64,000 nt of DNA from Collinsella aerofaciens (GTDB taxonomy: Bacteria; Actinomycetota; Coriobacteriia; Coriobacteriales; Coriobacteriaceae), in NCBI GenBank assembly GCA_008668235.1, contig RQCP01000043.1, positions 1 to 64,000 of the forward strand, read 5' to 3'. The notes beneath the pieces are model-generated. The model did no database searches. It had not been told where the DNA came from and saw only the letters and a list, made by a program, of their open reading frames with translations. Each line of letters opens with the position of its first letter. Positions within the stretch are counted from its first letter, which is position 1. This document shows positions 41,639 through 50,672 of this stretch, piece by piece. A program made the position numbers and the translations under genes.

Positions 41639-41687
41639 GGGCCCGGCCACCACAGAGGGGCCAGGCACCTTTGTGGCGATCGGGCCC
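41639..41687. terminator. Hairpin, GGGGACAGG-loop family copy 3
   Basis: GGGCCCGGCCACCACAGAGG and the complementary CCTTTGTGGCGATCGGGCCC-type arm enclose GGCCAGGCA. It is immediately upstream of the HAD gene and has no T-run. Confidence 0.65.
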
Positions 41688-41766
41688 CAGCGGCCTGCGC
41701 CTTGGTATACCATGTACGCCGTTCACGAATACACCCCACACCGTCGCACAACCCAGAAAGGCCCCC

Positions 41767-42588
41767 ATGGACACCACCTTTAGCCACATCAAAGCCGTGT
41801 TCTGCGATATCGACGGCACGCTGCTCACGAGCCAGCACACGGTGTCCCCGCGCACCGTGGCGGCCACCCGCGCCCTGCGCGAGCGCGGTGTGCTCTTTGG
41901 CCTGTGCACCGGGCGCGACGCCCACGCGACCGAGGCCATGTACGAGCTCTGGGGCATCGAAGGCCTGGTAGACGTGATGGTGGGCTGCGGTGGCGCCGAG
42001 GTCATCGACCGCGCGCACGACATCAACGAGCTGAGCTATCCGCTGCCGGGCGAGACCATCGCGCGCATCTGCAAGCACATGGCGGACCTTCCTGCAACGC
42101 CCGTCTGCCCCCGAGACGGCGTGTTCTACGTGCCCGAGAGCAACGCGTGCGTCGAGCACCTGTCGCGCGTCGACGGCGTGCCCTACCAGGTGGTCGATTT
42201 TGCCGAGTTCTTGCGCGAGCCGCAGCCCAAGGTGATGTTTACCATGGCGCCCGAGGTAATGCCGCGGGTGATTGAGCGAGCATCGACGTTTGCCGACGAC
42301 ACTGTTAAGGCGGCGGCTCTGCAAACCACGCAGCGGCTCTACGAGTTCATGGATCCGCGCGTGTCCAAGACGCGCGGCCTTGTGCGCGTGGCAGAGCTCA
42401 AAGACATGGAGCTCCAGGACATCTGCGTGTTTGGCGATGCCGATAACGACACCTGCATGGTGGCCGACGCCGGCGTGGGCGTTGCCATGGCAAATGGCAG
42501 CGACGCCACCCGTGCCGCCGCCGATTTTGTAACCGCGAGCAACGACGAAGACGGCATCGCGATCTTTATCGAGGAGCATCTGCTGTAG
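41767..42588 (+). CDS. HAD hydrolase, Cof-type (IIB) phosphatase
   Basis: The 273-residue cytoplasmic protein has FCDIDGTLL (motif I, nucleophile Asp14), CTGR (motif II Thr), a conserved Lys in the C2 cap region and FGDADNDTCMVADAGVGVAMANG (motif III/IV). Cof-type HADs dephosphorylate sugar phosphates and cofactor-like phosphates such as pyridoxal phosphate; the substrate is not readable here. ATG 41767 follows AAAGG. Confidence 0.88.
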   Translation: MDTTFSHIKAVFCDIDGTLLTSQHTVSPRTVAATRALRERGVLFGLCTGRDAHATEAMYELWGIEGLVDVMVGCGGAEVIDRAHDINELSYPLPGETIARICKHMADLPATPVCPRDGVFYVPESNACVEHLSRVDGVPYQVVDFAEFLREPQPKVMFTMAPEVMPRVIERASTFADDTVKAAALQTTQRLYEFMDPRVSKTRGLVRVAELKDMELQDICVFGDADNDTCMVADAGVGVAMANGSDATRAAADFVTASNDEDGIAIFIEEHLL

Positions 42589-42601
42589 CGCTGGGGGAGA
42601 A

Positions 42602-42637
42602 CCACTGCAAAAGGGGACAGGCTCTTTTGCAGTGGCC
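42602..42637 (+). terminator. Terminator of the HAD gene (GGGGACAGG loop variant)
   Basis: CCACTGCAAAAG and CTTTTGCAGTGG pair around GGGACAGGCT. The stem sequence differs from the other copies but the loop is shared. Confidence 0.75.
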
Positions 42638-42973
42638 TCAGGCGATTTGGGCGAATTGATACCAAAAATCTGTGTGAAAATTCAAATATTGTTGTCTGAA
42701 CATCATGCTTCTAACCACCGATGGGTTTAAGATATTCTCATCAATTTGGTAGGATATTCATCCCGGTTAATGATCTACCGTTCATGGTCGTTTTCGACTG
42801 TTCGCAGGATGTTTACTCTTGAGCAAAATGTTGTGCAAATTAATCTAATGCCATTAAAAAATGATTGGCAACTAAATTACCAGTAGAAACAAAAAATAAA
42901 TAGCGAATAAACGAAGGTAAATCTGAGAAAATGTCAAGAGAATTGAGAATTCGCTACAAAATTGTCGGTTTTG

Positions 42974-43003
42974 TTGCTCAGATGTTCAAACAATCGTTAC
43001 AAT
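42974..43003 (+). promoter_or_regulatory. Probable promoter of the pilus operon
   Basis: TTGCTC (42974-42979) and TACAAT (42998-43003) are separated by 18 bases. The expected transcript starts near 43010, just before a leader hairpin. Confidence 0.55.
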
Positions 43004-43013
43004 ATGGATTACT

Positions 43014-43048
43014 AAACGTGCGCAATTACAGGTTGCGCAGATACGTTT
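43014..43048 (+). promoter_or_regulatory. Leader hairpin of the pilus operon
   Basis: Arms TGCGCAA and TTGCGCA (around TTACAGG), extended outward by AAACG/CGTTT with small bulges, form a hairpin in the 5' untranslated region. It may influence mRNA stability or bind a regulator. Confidence 0.5.
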
Positions 43049-43093
43049 GATAGTGAAAGAGCAAGATCGCGGTCTCTTGGGGAGGAGACATCG

Positions 43094-46000
43094 ATGAAAG
43101 CGAATTCAGACAAATCTAAGCAGAGTAATAAAGCGACGCGCCGTGTACTGGCAGGCGTTTTGTGCGGAGCCTCCGTGTTGAGCCTGGTACTGTCGCTCGT
43201 CATGCCTCCGATCTCGCAGGCCATTGCCAACGATGCCCAGACAGTTTCTACCGCGGAAACTGTAATGGGGGGGGGTTCCTCAAGTGAGTCCGCTGCTGTA
43301 GGTAACACCAGCGAGGATGCCGAAAACCAGAATAGCGACGAGACCGATGGCGGCGAGTCTGGCTCTTCAAATAGTGTTGAGCAGGCTCAGAGTGCGAATG
43401 CGGCTTCAGCGGGAGCGACGGCCACCGTGAAGCCGGGAATTTACGTTCCCACGTCTATCGGTATCGGTACGAATATCGATGTCTCCACCCCCGATCCCGG
43501 CGTGGCCACCTACGTCGGCCGCGACATGTACATCGGTGGTAAGCCGAGCGACACTAGTAATCTTGATGCGGACAACGCCCCCACCGGCTCATATGCCGCT
43601 GAGGCGGAGGGCCTTACCGTGGTCCGTGGCAAGCTTGCCATGAATCCACTCAAAGAGAGCTGGCCCTATAATAATAGTGGCGGCGCTGGTTTCCGCTTTG
43701 GCACCGTTGGTTTTGGTTCCCAGTTCCGTCCTGTCTACGGCAGCACCGTGCTTGCGGTCGCCGGAATCGACAGTGCGATCACCAAAATGAGCGTTGGTTA
43801 CAACGGCAACTTGCCGGGGGCGACTACCGTTGGCGCTTGGAACAAAGGCGCTTGGGTCGGACAGCAGAGACCTTCTGAGGGCGCGACTCCTTCCGGCTTT
43901 GCCTACACCGCGCAAATCGCAGGCCCCATCACATACTGGCGCGATAGCGAGTATAAACGCCAGTCTGTGGTGACAATGCAGGGTAATTGGTACGAGGGCT
44001 TGTCTGCTCTGGAAAGCACCCTGTTCAATAAAGCTGTTGATTTGACTAATGTCAACGGTAGCGATTATTCGAGCTATAACGGTACAAATGGATACCTCTC
44101 GAAGCTATCGAAACAGCTCGACTCGTTTGAAGATACCGGCGAGGTGGATGTCAACGGCTTTGCAGAGCCTAATAGCAACTACGTCATCAACAAGTACAAT
44201 AACGACGGAACAAGCTATACACTCAAATTCGATGGTAGCGACGATGGTAGCGGCAAGTCTGTTTCCGGTGCGCTCGATACCGGAATCCCGAACAATATGA
44301 TTCGCAACACCGAGCGACTCATCACCTTTACCGGCGATGGAACTTCTATGCAACAGGTCTTCACCATCGCCGGTTCCGAGCTCTCCAACTGGAAGGATGG
44401 CGTCTACTACCGCGGCGTCGACTTTAAGTTCACCAATATCCCCGAAGGCGCATCCATTGTCGTGAACGTTACAGGTACTAATCCTGTCGAGTTCCACAAC
44501 GGCTGGCGCTTCTGGTGGGGAGATACAGAAATATCTCGCGGTTACGAGAGTCAGTACGCCAAGAAAGACCTTGACGCGAAATACTCGCTGGCCTCCCAGT
44601 CCATCATGTGGAACTTCGTCGATACCACCAGCCTTACCATTCGAGGCGGCATCGCGGGAGAGGACCGCGCGGACTGGGGATACAGTGGCACAGTCAGCGG
44701 TGCTAAGTGGACTGACGACGATCCTGCGGCGGCTATGATCGGATCGATTCTCGTTCCCAACGGAAGTTTCGACGACCATGTGACTACCAACGGTCGCGTT
44801 TATGTGGGCGTCGATTTCTCAATGAACAGCCCGAAGGTTGCCGCAGCATTTGGTGAGGGTAACTCGGCTTCCGTCATCGATATGGATCAGGAGCGTCACA
44901 ACTTCCCGTGGTCCGGGTCGTATACACCGGACGGCTCTGCCATTGCGTGGAGCAAGGTCGACGCTGCGGACGGCACTACGCTGCTCCCCGGTTCCTCGTG
45001 GGCTATCTATGGTTCTGTCGAGGATGCTGTCGCGGGCCAACACGCTATCGTGACGGTGACTGACGGTGGCGCAAATGATTACGCTTCGGTTCATGGCGAG
45101 CTTCAGTTCAACTATTTGAATCAGAAGGCCAACATCGGCGATCCCAAGGATGCCAAGTACTTCACGTATTACATCAAAGAGGAGACGGCGCCGGAGGGTT
45201 ACCAGGTTTCGGACAAGATCTACTATGCCACCATGAACAATGCTGGTGAGACGGTCAACTACGTTCAGGGCTATGTGGATACGGCAAATCGCAACTCACT
45301 GGTCCCGTTCGAGAATAACCTTACGGGTGCCATCCCCAACGCCAGGATCACCGGTACGGTGTCTTGGACCAAGGTGGCGGAGGACGACACAAAACACACT
45401 CCTTTGCCTGGTTCTGAGTGGAAGCTCACCAAGAAAAAGGATGCCGATAGTACGGCCGACCAGTCCTGGACCGTGATCGACCAGGTGAGCGACCAGTCGA
45501 CTTCGAGCGATACCACGTGGGTAGACACCGACACCGCGCCTGGCAAGTTCACGCTCGAGGGCCTGCTGCCGGGCACGTACACGCTCGTTGAGACCCAGGC
45601 TCCGTTTGGCTACGAGAAGAACCCGACGGAATATTGGTTCACGGTGAACACGAACGGTTCCATTGCGTGGACCGGGGACGAGAAGCCGAGCATCGTTGAT
45701 GGCACTACGTACATCTCTGACACTCTCACCACCACGTCCGTGGAGATCCCGGTGATCAAATCGGTTCGAAACATGGATTGGCCGAAGGGCGACAAAGGCT
45801 ATGTGCCGTTCGAGTTCAGCATTGAGGCTACGGGTGACTACGCAGACACAGCCCCCAAGCCCAAAGAGCTCAAGATTTCTGTTGCCCCAAAGGCAGGGGA
45901 GACTGACGCCACCAGGCTCAACAACATCACGGCGACCTTTGGCGCGATTACGTTCAACATGTCGCACCTGTCCACTGAAGCAGGCACCGATAACGACTAC

Positions 46001-46411
46001 GCCAAGACCTACACCTACACGGTAAAGGAGGTCGCGCCCGCCACCGGTGCCGTCAATAAGCTCCGCTACTCCAAGGCCGAGTACCAGGTTGCCGTCACGG
46101 TGAAGGTTGCCAGGGACAATGGTAAGTACTCCGGCCTCACCACCTCCACCACGGTCACGCAGATGAAGGATGACATGGGTAACGCCCTGGGTGAGAACGG
46201 GCAGGGCGTCGTGGTTCAACCCTCCGCCGCCGCGCCCGACGCCATTCCCGCCTCCACCTTCACCAACACCTACTCCACCACTCTGCCTCTATCCGGTATG
46301 TCGGGCGTCACTGTGACATACCTTGCCGGCGCGGCGGTGCTTTGCGCTGCTGCGGCCTGGATGCACATTCGTCGCAAGGCGAATGCGAAGGGAGGTAAGC
46401 GTCGTGAATAA
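43094..46411 (+). CDS. Large pilus adhesin / tip pilin with SpaA repeats and sorting signal
   Basis: The 1105-residue surface protein has a Sec signal peptide (residues 1-45, VLAGVLCGASVLSLVLSLVMPPISQAIA), a Ser/Asn/Glu-rich linker, a large adhesive domain (about 110-600, with a choice-of-anchor-like GKLAMNPLKESW segment), SpaA-type Cna_B domains (about 605-730, 755-870, each ending in a KEETAPEGY or VETQAPFGYEKNP-type signature) and an FctA-like domain (about 875-1060). The C-terminus has the sorting motif LPLSG, a hydrophobic helix and an RRK-rich tail. A run of nine G (43267-43275) at codons 58-61 may permit frame slippage. The next gene overlaps its stop by eight bases. Confidence 0.85.
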   Translation: MKANSDKSKQSNKATRRVLAGVLCGASVLSLVLSLVMPPISQAIANDAQTVSTAETVMGGGSSSESAAVGNTSEDAENQNSDETDGGESGSSNSVEQAQSANAASAGATATVKPGIYVPTSIGIGTNIDVSTPDPGVATYVGRDMYIGGKPSDTSNLDADNAPTGSYAAEAEGLTVVRGKLAMNPLKESWPYNNSGGAGFRFGTVGFGSQFRPVYGSTVLAVAGIDSAITKMSVGYNGNLPGATTVGAWNKGAWVGQQRPSEGATPSGFAYTAQIAGPITYWRDSEYKRQSVVTMQGNWYEGLSALESTLFNKAVDLTNVNGSDYSSYNGTNGYLSKLSKQLDSFEDTGEVDVNGFAEPNSNYVINKYNNDGTSYTLKFDGSDDGSGKSVSGALDTGIPNNMIRNTERLITFTGDGTSMQQVFTIAGSELSNWKDGVYYRGVDFKFTNIPEGASIVVNVTGTNPVEFHNGWRFWWGDTEISRGYESQYAKKDLDAKYSLASQSIMWNFVDTTSLTIRGGIAGEDRADWGYSGTVSGAKWTDDDPAAAMIGSILVPNGSFDDHVTTNGRVYVGVDFSMNSPKVAAAFGEGNSASVIDMDQERHNFPWSGSYTPDGSAIAWSKVDAADGTTLLPGSSWAIYGSVEDAVAGQHAIVTVTDGGANDYASVHGELQFNYLNQKANIGDPKDAKYFTYYIKEETAPEGYQVSDKIYYATMNNAGETVNYVQGYVDTANRNSLVPFENNLTGAIPNARITGTVSWTKVAEDDTKHTPLPGSEWKLTKKKDADSTADQSWTVIDQVSDQSTSSDTTWVDTDTAPGKFTLEGLLPGTYTLVETQAPFGYEKNPTEYWFTVNTNGSIAWTGDEKPSIVDGTTYISDTLTTTSVEIPVIKSVRNMDWPKGDKGYVPFEFSIEATGDYADTAPKPKELKISVAPKAGETDATRLNNITATFGAITFNMSHLSTEAGTDNDYAKTYTYTVKEVAPATGAVNKLRYSKAEYQVAVTVKVARDNGKYSGLTTSTTVTQMKDDMGNALGENGQGVVVQPSAAAPDAIPASTFTNTYSTTLPLSGMSGVTVTYLAGAAVLCAAAAWMHIRRKANAKGGKRRE
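43267..43275 (+). repeat. Nine-G homopolymer near the start of the adhesin gene
   Basis: The codons ATG GGG GGG GGT read through a (G)9 tract 173 bases after the start codon, just after the signal peptide. Homopolymers of this length are prone to replication slippage; gain or loss of one G would stop translation early. It is an expected phase-variation site. Confidence 0.7.
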
Positions 46412-48068
46412 GAAAGTTTGCTCCTTCCCGATCTTGTTTGCGCTGCTTGCCCTCCTGATTGGCACCTGCGCGGTTGTGTTCCCCGCATCCGCGCAGGCCG
46501 TGCCGACCTCGACCGGTTCCATCACGGTGAGCGGCACCGTGGCAAGCAGCTACGACGCCTACCAGATCTTTAGCGCCAACGTCGTCGACGGCGACAGCGA
46601 CGCCAAGATCGCCACCGACCTCGCCTGGGCAAGCGACGCCGTGCGCGACGCTGCGCTGCCTGTGCTGCACAGCGCCGGCATGCCCAATTCCCAGACCACC
46701 GCGCAGGAAGCTGCCGAGTGGCTCAACACCGATTCCCACCTTACGAGCGCGCTGAGCGCACAGCTCGCTCGTTCCCTCCAGAGCTCTGGCGCCGTGCCCG
46801 TGGCCCTCAATGCGGGCACGGCGGCCGAGCTGCCCTGTGGCTACTGGCTCATCGTCGCCGACGACGAAGCCATTTCCCAGAACGAGGCCGGCACCGCGCC
46901 GATCATGGCGCTGGTGGGCGGCAGCGCCGTCACCGTCAAGCCCAAGGCGGCGACCCCCAAGGTGTCCAAGCATGTGCTGGAGGACAGCGCCGCCGCATGG
47001 CAGAAGGCCGCCGACGCCACGGTCGCCGACGACCTGTACTGGCGCCTCTCTGCCACGGTCCCGGCGGGTCTTACCGCCTACGACACCTATACGGTGCGGT
47101 TCGTCGACACCATGAGCGCGGGGCTCGACCCCTCCAAGGTGGCCGCGAGCATGCGCGTGTACGTGGCGGCGGGCGCGGACGGCGGCTTTGACGCCGTCCA
47201 GACCGGCAAGGACGGCCGCGCCGGCACCGAGCCCGCGAAGGGCTGGACCGACATCACGGCCCAGTGCAGGGTCTCGGTCGAGGGGAGTGCCTTCACCGTG
47301 CGCACCGGCGACCTGATCGCCGCGCTCGGCGGGGCCGACGCCTTTACCGCGGGCGCCCGCGTGGTCGCCGTGTACAACGCGCCGCTCAACAGCGCATGCA
47401 ACCACGGCATCGCGAAGGGCAACCCCAACGAGGTCTACCTGCGCTACCCGCGCTCTCCCTTTGCCGACCAGTCCGGCGACGCCGGCTTCACCCGCACGCC
47501 GAGCGATGACGCGTGCGCCTACACCTGGGATCTCGCGCTCACCAAGCGCGGCAGCGACGGCGACAAGCCGCTGCCCGGGGCGGTCCTGAGCATCGCCGAC
47601 GACCGCGGCCGCACGCTGGCGGCCGACGGCACGTGGGATGCGGAGGGCAAGGCCACCGTCACCACGGGCGAGGACGGCTGCGCGACCGTCTCGGGCGTGG
47701 ACTCGGGCAAGCTGGAGGTCCGCGAGCCCAAGGCACCCAAGGGCTACACCGCCTTTGAGGGCACGCGCTCCGTGACGGTCAAGGCCGAGGGCCTGGACGT
47801 CGACCAGGTGGCCGCCGCCAAGCCCAAACTCACCATCACGGCCGAGTCGCCCCTGCGCGCCGACAGCGCGGACGGGTCGACGGGCAGCCTGGAGGCGTCG
47901 ATCATCAACACGCCCACCGGCACACCCCCTAGCATTACCACCGGAGGCTTTATGCCCTCGACTGGCGATATGGCAATGTACGCCGCGGCCGCCGCAGCGG
48001 TCGCCGGAGCCGCGCTCATCGTGGTCGCGCTCCTGATCAAGCGGGGAGGTGGCAGCCATAAAGAGTAG
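46404..48068 (+). CDS. LPXTG-type pilin subunit with MPSTG sorting signal
   Basis: The 554-residue protein has a signal peptide (SFPILFALLALLIGTCAVVFPASAQA), a pilin N-domain in which VTVKPKAATPKVSKHVLED corresponds to a pilin-motif-like Lys region (about residues 190-210), a further isopeptide-type domain, a Cna_B domain (WDLALTKRGSDGDKPLPGAVLSI to REPKAPKGY, about 370-455), and the sorting signal MPSTG with a hydrophobic helix and KRGGGSHKE tail. It starts with GTG at 46404 after GGGAGG, overlapping the preceding gene. Its order and size suit an ancillary or second backbone subunit joined by the nearby class C sortase. Confidence 0.85.
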   Translation: MNKKVCSFPILFALLALLIGTCAVVFPASAQAVPTSTGSITVSGTVASSYDAYQIFSANVVDGDSDAKIATDLAWASDAVRDAALPVLHSAGMPNSQTTAQEAAEWLNTDSHLTSALSAQLARSLQSSGAVPVALNAGTAAELPCGYWLIVADDEAISQNEAGTAPIMALVGGSAVTVKPKAATPKVSKHVLEDSAAAWQKAADATVADDLYWRLSATVPAGLTAYDTYTVRFVDTMSAGLDPSKVAASMRVYVAAGADGGFDAVQTGKDGRAGTEPAKGWTDITAQCRVSVEGSAFTVRTGDLIAALGGADAFTAGARVVAVYNAPLNSACNHGIAKGNPNEVYLRYPRSPFADQSGDAGFTRTPSDDACAYTWDLALTKRGSDGDKPLPGAVLSIADDRGRTLAADGTWDAEGKATVTTGEDGCATVSGVDSGKLEVREPKAPKGYTAFEGTRSVTVKAEGLDVDQVAAAKPKLTITAESPLRADSADGSTGSLEASIINTPTGTPPSITTGGFMPSTGDMAMYAAAAAAVAGAALIVVALLIKRGGGSHKE

Positions 48069-48176
48069 CTGGCAGCCCCACCGAGAGCGGGGCGAGACGT
48101 AGCGAAGCAGATGCTTAGAAACAGACAGACGATGACCGATCGAATGAGAACCAACCGGAAAACGGAGGAAAAGAAG

Positions 48177-49952
48177 ATGAGCATGAGCAAGAACATCGCA
48201 CGCCTGGCAGTGACGGCAGGCCTTACGGCGGCGTTGAGCTTCGGTGGCGTGATGGCCCCGGTGACCATGGCGTTTGCTGAGGGTACGCCTGTGGCTACGG
48301 AGAAAGGCGACGTTACTATTAGGGAGGATACCTACACGGATACGACTTTCAAGGGTATCCAGATTTTCAAGGCAACGGTCACGCAGGATAATAAGGACAA
48401 CGCTTGGAATGGTCCCAAGACGCTTTCTGATATCACGTGGGCGTCATCTGATGCCGAAAGGGCTGTAAAGGGCGTATTTGCTGATGCGATCGATAAGCCT
48501 GTCGATACTGCTACTGCGCAGGATTGGGCAGATTACATTACGAAAAAAGCTGGCGATAACGTTGGCGAGGGAGTAAAGGTCGATGCCGGTAGCACACTCG
48601 ACAAAATCGCCAAAGCCTTGGAGGAAGTTGCCACAACTAACGAGAGCACTGGCTGGAAGACTTCGACCGATGGTAAATTCAACAATCTGCCCGCTGGTTA
48701 CTGGCTCTTTGTGACCGCTCAGGTCGGTTCGACTAAGGACGCTAATAAGACCAACGGTAATGAAGACGCGTTCACCTCGCCGATCTTTACCATCGTCGGC
48801 GGCGCCAATGTAAATGCGGAGCCCAAGAAGGACGTCCCCAATGTCACCAAGGCCATCAAGGACGACAAGGACGACAAGTGGGTTACGGACGACAACAAAA
48901 CTGTTTTCCAAGCTGCAAACAAGGCAGCTGACTCCGCTGCTGGTCAGCTGGTTGAGTATCAGCTTGCCGGTACTGTCGCGAGCAACATCAACACGTACAA
49001 TAAGTACTTCTACGCCTTCACGGACGAGCTTCCTCTCACGATGGTTCCAGAGCTTGGCAATAACAACAAGCCCGTTGTCGAGGTTAAAATTGGCGAGAGC
49101 ATCGTTAGTCCCGATTCCTATACAGTGTCCTACAATACGGATGACGGCAAGAATACCCTGTCCGTCTCTTTCGATAATCTGAAAGAAGCCAAGGATTCCA
49201 GCAACAATGCCATTACCGTTAACGGCGATTCGAAGGTCTATGTGAATTACAGGGCCAAGCTTGATCCTACGAAGATTTCGGCGCGCATGCTCGGTAAAGC
49301 ACAAGAGAACAAGGTCAAACTGACCTATTCCAACAACCCGCATTCCGAGGGTACCGAGGGTACCGAGGGTACGGGAACCACGGTTGAACACCCTGCCTAC
49401 GACTACACCTACGGCATCGATGTCACCAAGGTGGGCTCCGATGACGATACTAAGGGGCTCAAGGACGTTCAGTTCACGCTGCAGGAGAAAGACTCCGACA
49501 AATTTATCAAGGCCGACGGTACCACGACGACAGATAAAGATGCCGCAATACTGACCACCAACAACGAAGGTAAGATCAACGTTGTCGGTCTCGATGAGGG
49601 CACCTACATCCTTAAAGAGGTAACTCCGGCGCCTGGTTACAATAACTCTGCCTCCAATGGTGTCACGTTTACTATTGCCCGCGGCACGCTTAAGCAGGAT
49701 GGCTCCGAAGTGAAACCGGACAAGGGTTCTGCCAACGTTACTGCTGCTGACGGTGTTATAAAGGCCGATTCTGCCGCCGTATCTACCGGTAAGCTCAGCT
49801 TCACCATCGTCGACCAGAAGGGCACCGGCCTCCCGCTGACCGGTCTCAACGGCGTGACCTTCACCTGGATCGCTGGTGGCGCGGTGCTGTGCATCGGCGT
49901 GGCGCATCTCATCCGCAGCCGTAAGCAGGCTGAGGAGTCCGAGCAGGAGTAA
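48177..49952 (+). CDS. LPXTG-type backbone pilin with LPLTG sorting signal
   Basis: The 591-residue protein has a signal peptide (LAVTAGLTAALSFGGVMAPVTMAFA), an N-domain with VNAEPKKDVPNVTKAIKDD (pilin-motif-like Lys, about 210-230, matching the equivalent part of the previous gene), an isopeptide-forming middle domain, a Cna_B domain (YGIDVTKVGSDDDTKGLKDVQFTLQ to KEVTPAPGYN) and the sorting signal LPLTG with a hydrophobic helix and RSRKQAEE tail. A 9-bp repeat GAGGGTACC (2.7 copies near 49346) gives the peptide EGTEGTEGT. ATG 48177 follows ACGGAGG. Such proteins form the pilus shaft. Confidence 0.85.
   Translation: MSMSKNIARLAVTAGLTAALSFGGVMAPVTMAFAEGTPVATEKGDVTIREDTYTDTTFKGIQIFKATVTQDNKDNAWNGPKTLSDITWASSDAERAVKGVFADAIDKPVDTATAQDWADYITKKAGDNVGEGVKVDAGSTLDKIAKALEEVATTNESTGWKTSTDGKFNNLPAGYWLFVTAQVGSTKDANKTNGNEDAFTSPIFTIVGGANVNAEPKKDVPNVTKAIKDDKDDKWVTDDNKTVFQAANKAADSAAGQLVEYQLAGTVASNINTYNKYFYAFTDELPLTMVPELGNNNKPVVEVKIGESIVSPDSYTVSYNTDDGKNTLSVSFDNLKEAKDSSNNAITVNGDSKVYVNYRAKLDPTKISARMLGKAQENKVKLTYSNNPHSEGTEGTEGTGTTVEHPAYDYTYGIDVTKVGSDDDTKGLKDVQFTLQEKDSDKFIKADGTTTTDKDAAILTTNNEGKINVVGLDEGTYILKEVTPAPGYNNSASNGVTFTIARGTLKQDGSEVKPDKGSANVTAADGVIKADSAAVSTGKLSFTIVDQKGTGLPLTGLNGVTFTWIAGGAVLCIGVAHLIRSRKQAEESEQE
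49346..49371 (+). repeat. 9-bp tandem repeat in the backbone pilin gene
   Basis: GAGGGTACC is repeated in tandem nearly three times, coding for Glu-Gly-Thr units in a loop before the Cna_B domain. Copy-number change would stay in frame and alter linker length. Confidence 0.65.
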
Positions 49953-50052
49953 CGCTCACTCACCCATCCCTTTGGCAGGTGGGATGTGATGGCCATGAGA
50001 CTTGCGGACACTTTTCACGTCCATCGACGTTCTTGCTTTGCCATTCTCTTTT

Positions 50053-50091
50053 CGGGGCAGACTCCGCACTGGAGTCTGCCCCGTTCTTTTT
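50053..50091 (+). terminator. Terminator of the pilin genes
   Basis: CGGGGCAGACTCC and GGAGTCTGCCCCG pair across five bases and are followed by TTCTTTTT. It separates the pilin genes from the small protein and sortase, which are thus probably transcribed from their own start or by read-through. Confidence 0.88.
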
Positions 50092-50258
50092 GAACAGCGC
50101 AGCCGGGGTGCCGTCGCTCGTATGATTGAGCGTATGATTAGCGAACAAATGTTTGCAAATATTGCGTTTACCAGCTGTAAGTGCGAGTGCTCGCAGTAAA
50201 ATACCCTTGCGACGCATTCCGTGCGCGGGCGGCCGACGACTCGATCGGAGGTCCCCAA

Positions 50259-50411
50259 ATGCTGAAATTCCTTAACGCGCTCGCCGCCCTCGCGGCGGTG
50301 GGCACGTTCGTCATCGCGTTTCTTGACTCGTATGAGGTTCGGTTTAAGGTCCGTAGGCGCACGCGCGGTGCGGACGGTAGAAGGCATTTGCGCCGCAACA
50401 AGCGCAAATAA
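50259..50411 (+). CDS. Small membrane protein of unknown function in the pilus locus
   Basis: The 50-residue product has one hydrophobic helix (LNALAALAAVGTFVIAFL, residues 4-21) followed by a strongly basic tail (RFKVRRRTRGADGRRHLRRNKRK). ATG 50259 follows GGAGG at good spacing, and the reading frame uses GC-rich codons typical of the genome. I do not recognise the family. It lies between the pilin and sortase genes and could help organise assembly, by context only. Confidence 0.6.
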   Translation: MLKFLNALAALAAVGTFVIAFLDSYEVRFKVRRRTRGADGRRHLRRNKRK

Positions 50412-50412
50412 G

Positions 50413-50441
50413 AATGCCCGGGGGTCGGATCCCGGGCATTT
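50413..50441 (+). terminator. Terminator of the small membrane protein gene
   Basis: AATGCCCGGG and CCCGGGCATT pair exactly around GGTCGGAT, just after the stop codon, followed by TAAC. Confidence 0.75.
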
Positions 50442-50672
50442 AACAAAACCAGAAAACTAGGCCGCCCGCGCTCTCGTACACTTACGCGGGGTGCGTCGTT
50501 TTCTATGGACATTGTATCCCGAATCGCCCTGCCGATTCGGGACATTTTGAAAACGCAAATGCGGGCTTATCCTTGACTGGACGGAGCGGTCTAGCTGCGT
50601 TGTTCGGCGTGGAAGCTTGCAAATCGGCTATTATTTGTTTAGACAACTTGAGTTGTAGAGGAGTGACCGGCG

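Larger units (their letters stand above)
42640..43093. other. AT-rich region upstream of the pilus operon
   Basis: About 450 bases without coding content and markedly AT-richer than the flanks (many AAAT and TTAA tracts). It contains the promoter at 42974 and leader hairpin at 43014 for the pilus genes. Such low GC is typical of acquired surface-structure loci, but no recombinase or repeat edge is visible. Confidence 0.6.

Noticed and set aside
41584..41766. N-terminal extension of the HAD phosphatase
   Set aside because: The extra codons overlap palindrome and hairpin repeats and precede the family start; ATG 41767 has its own AAAGG site.
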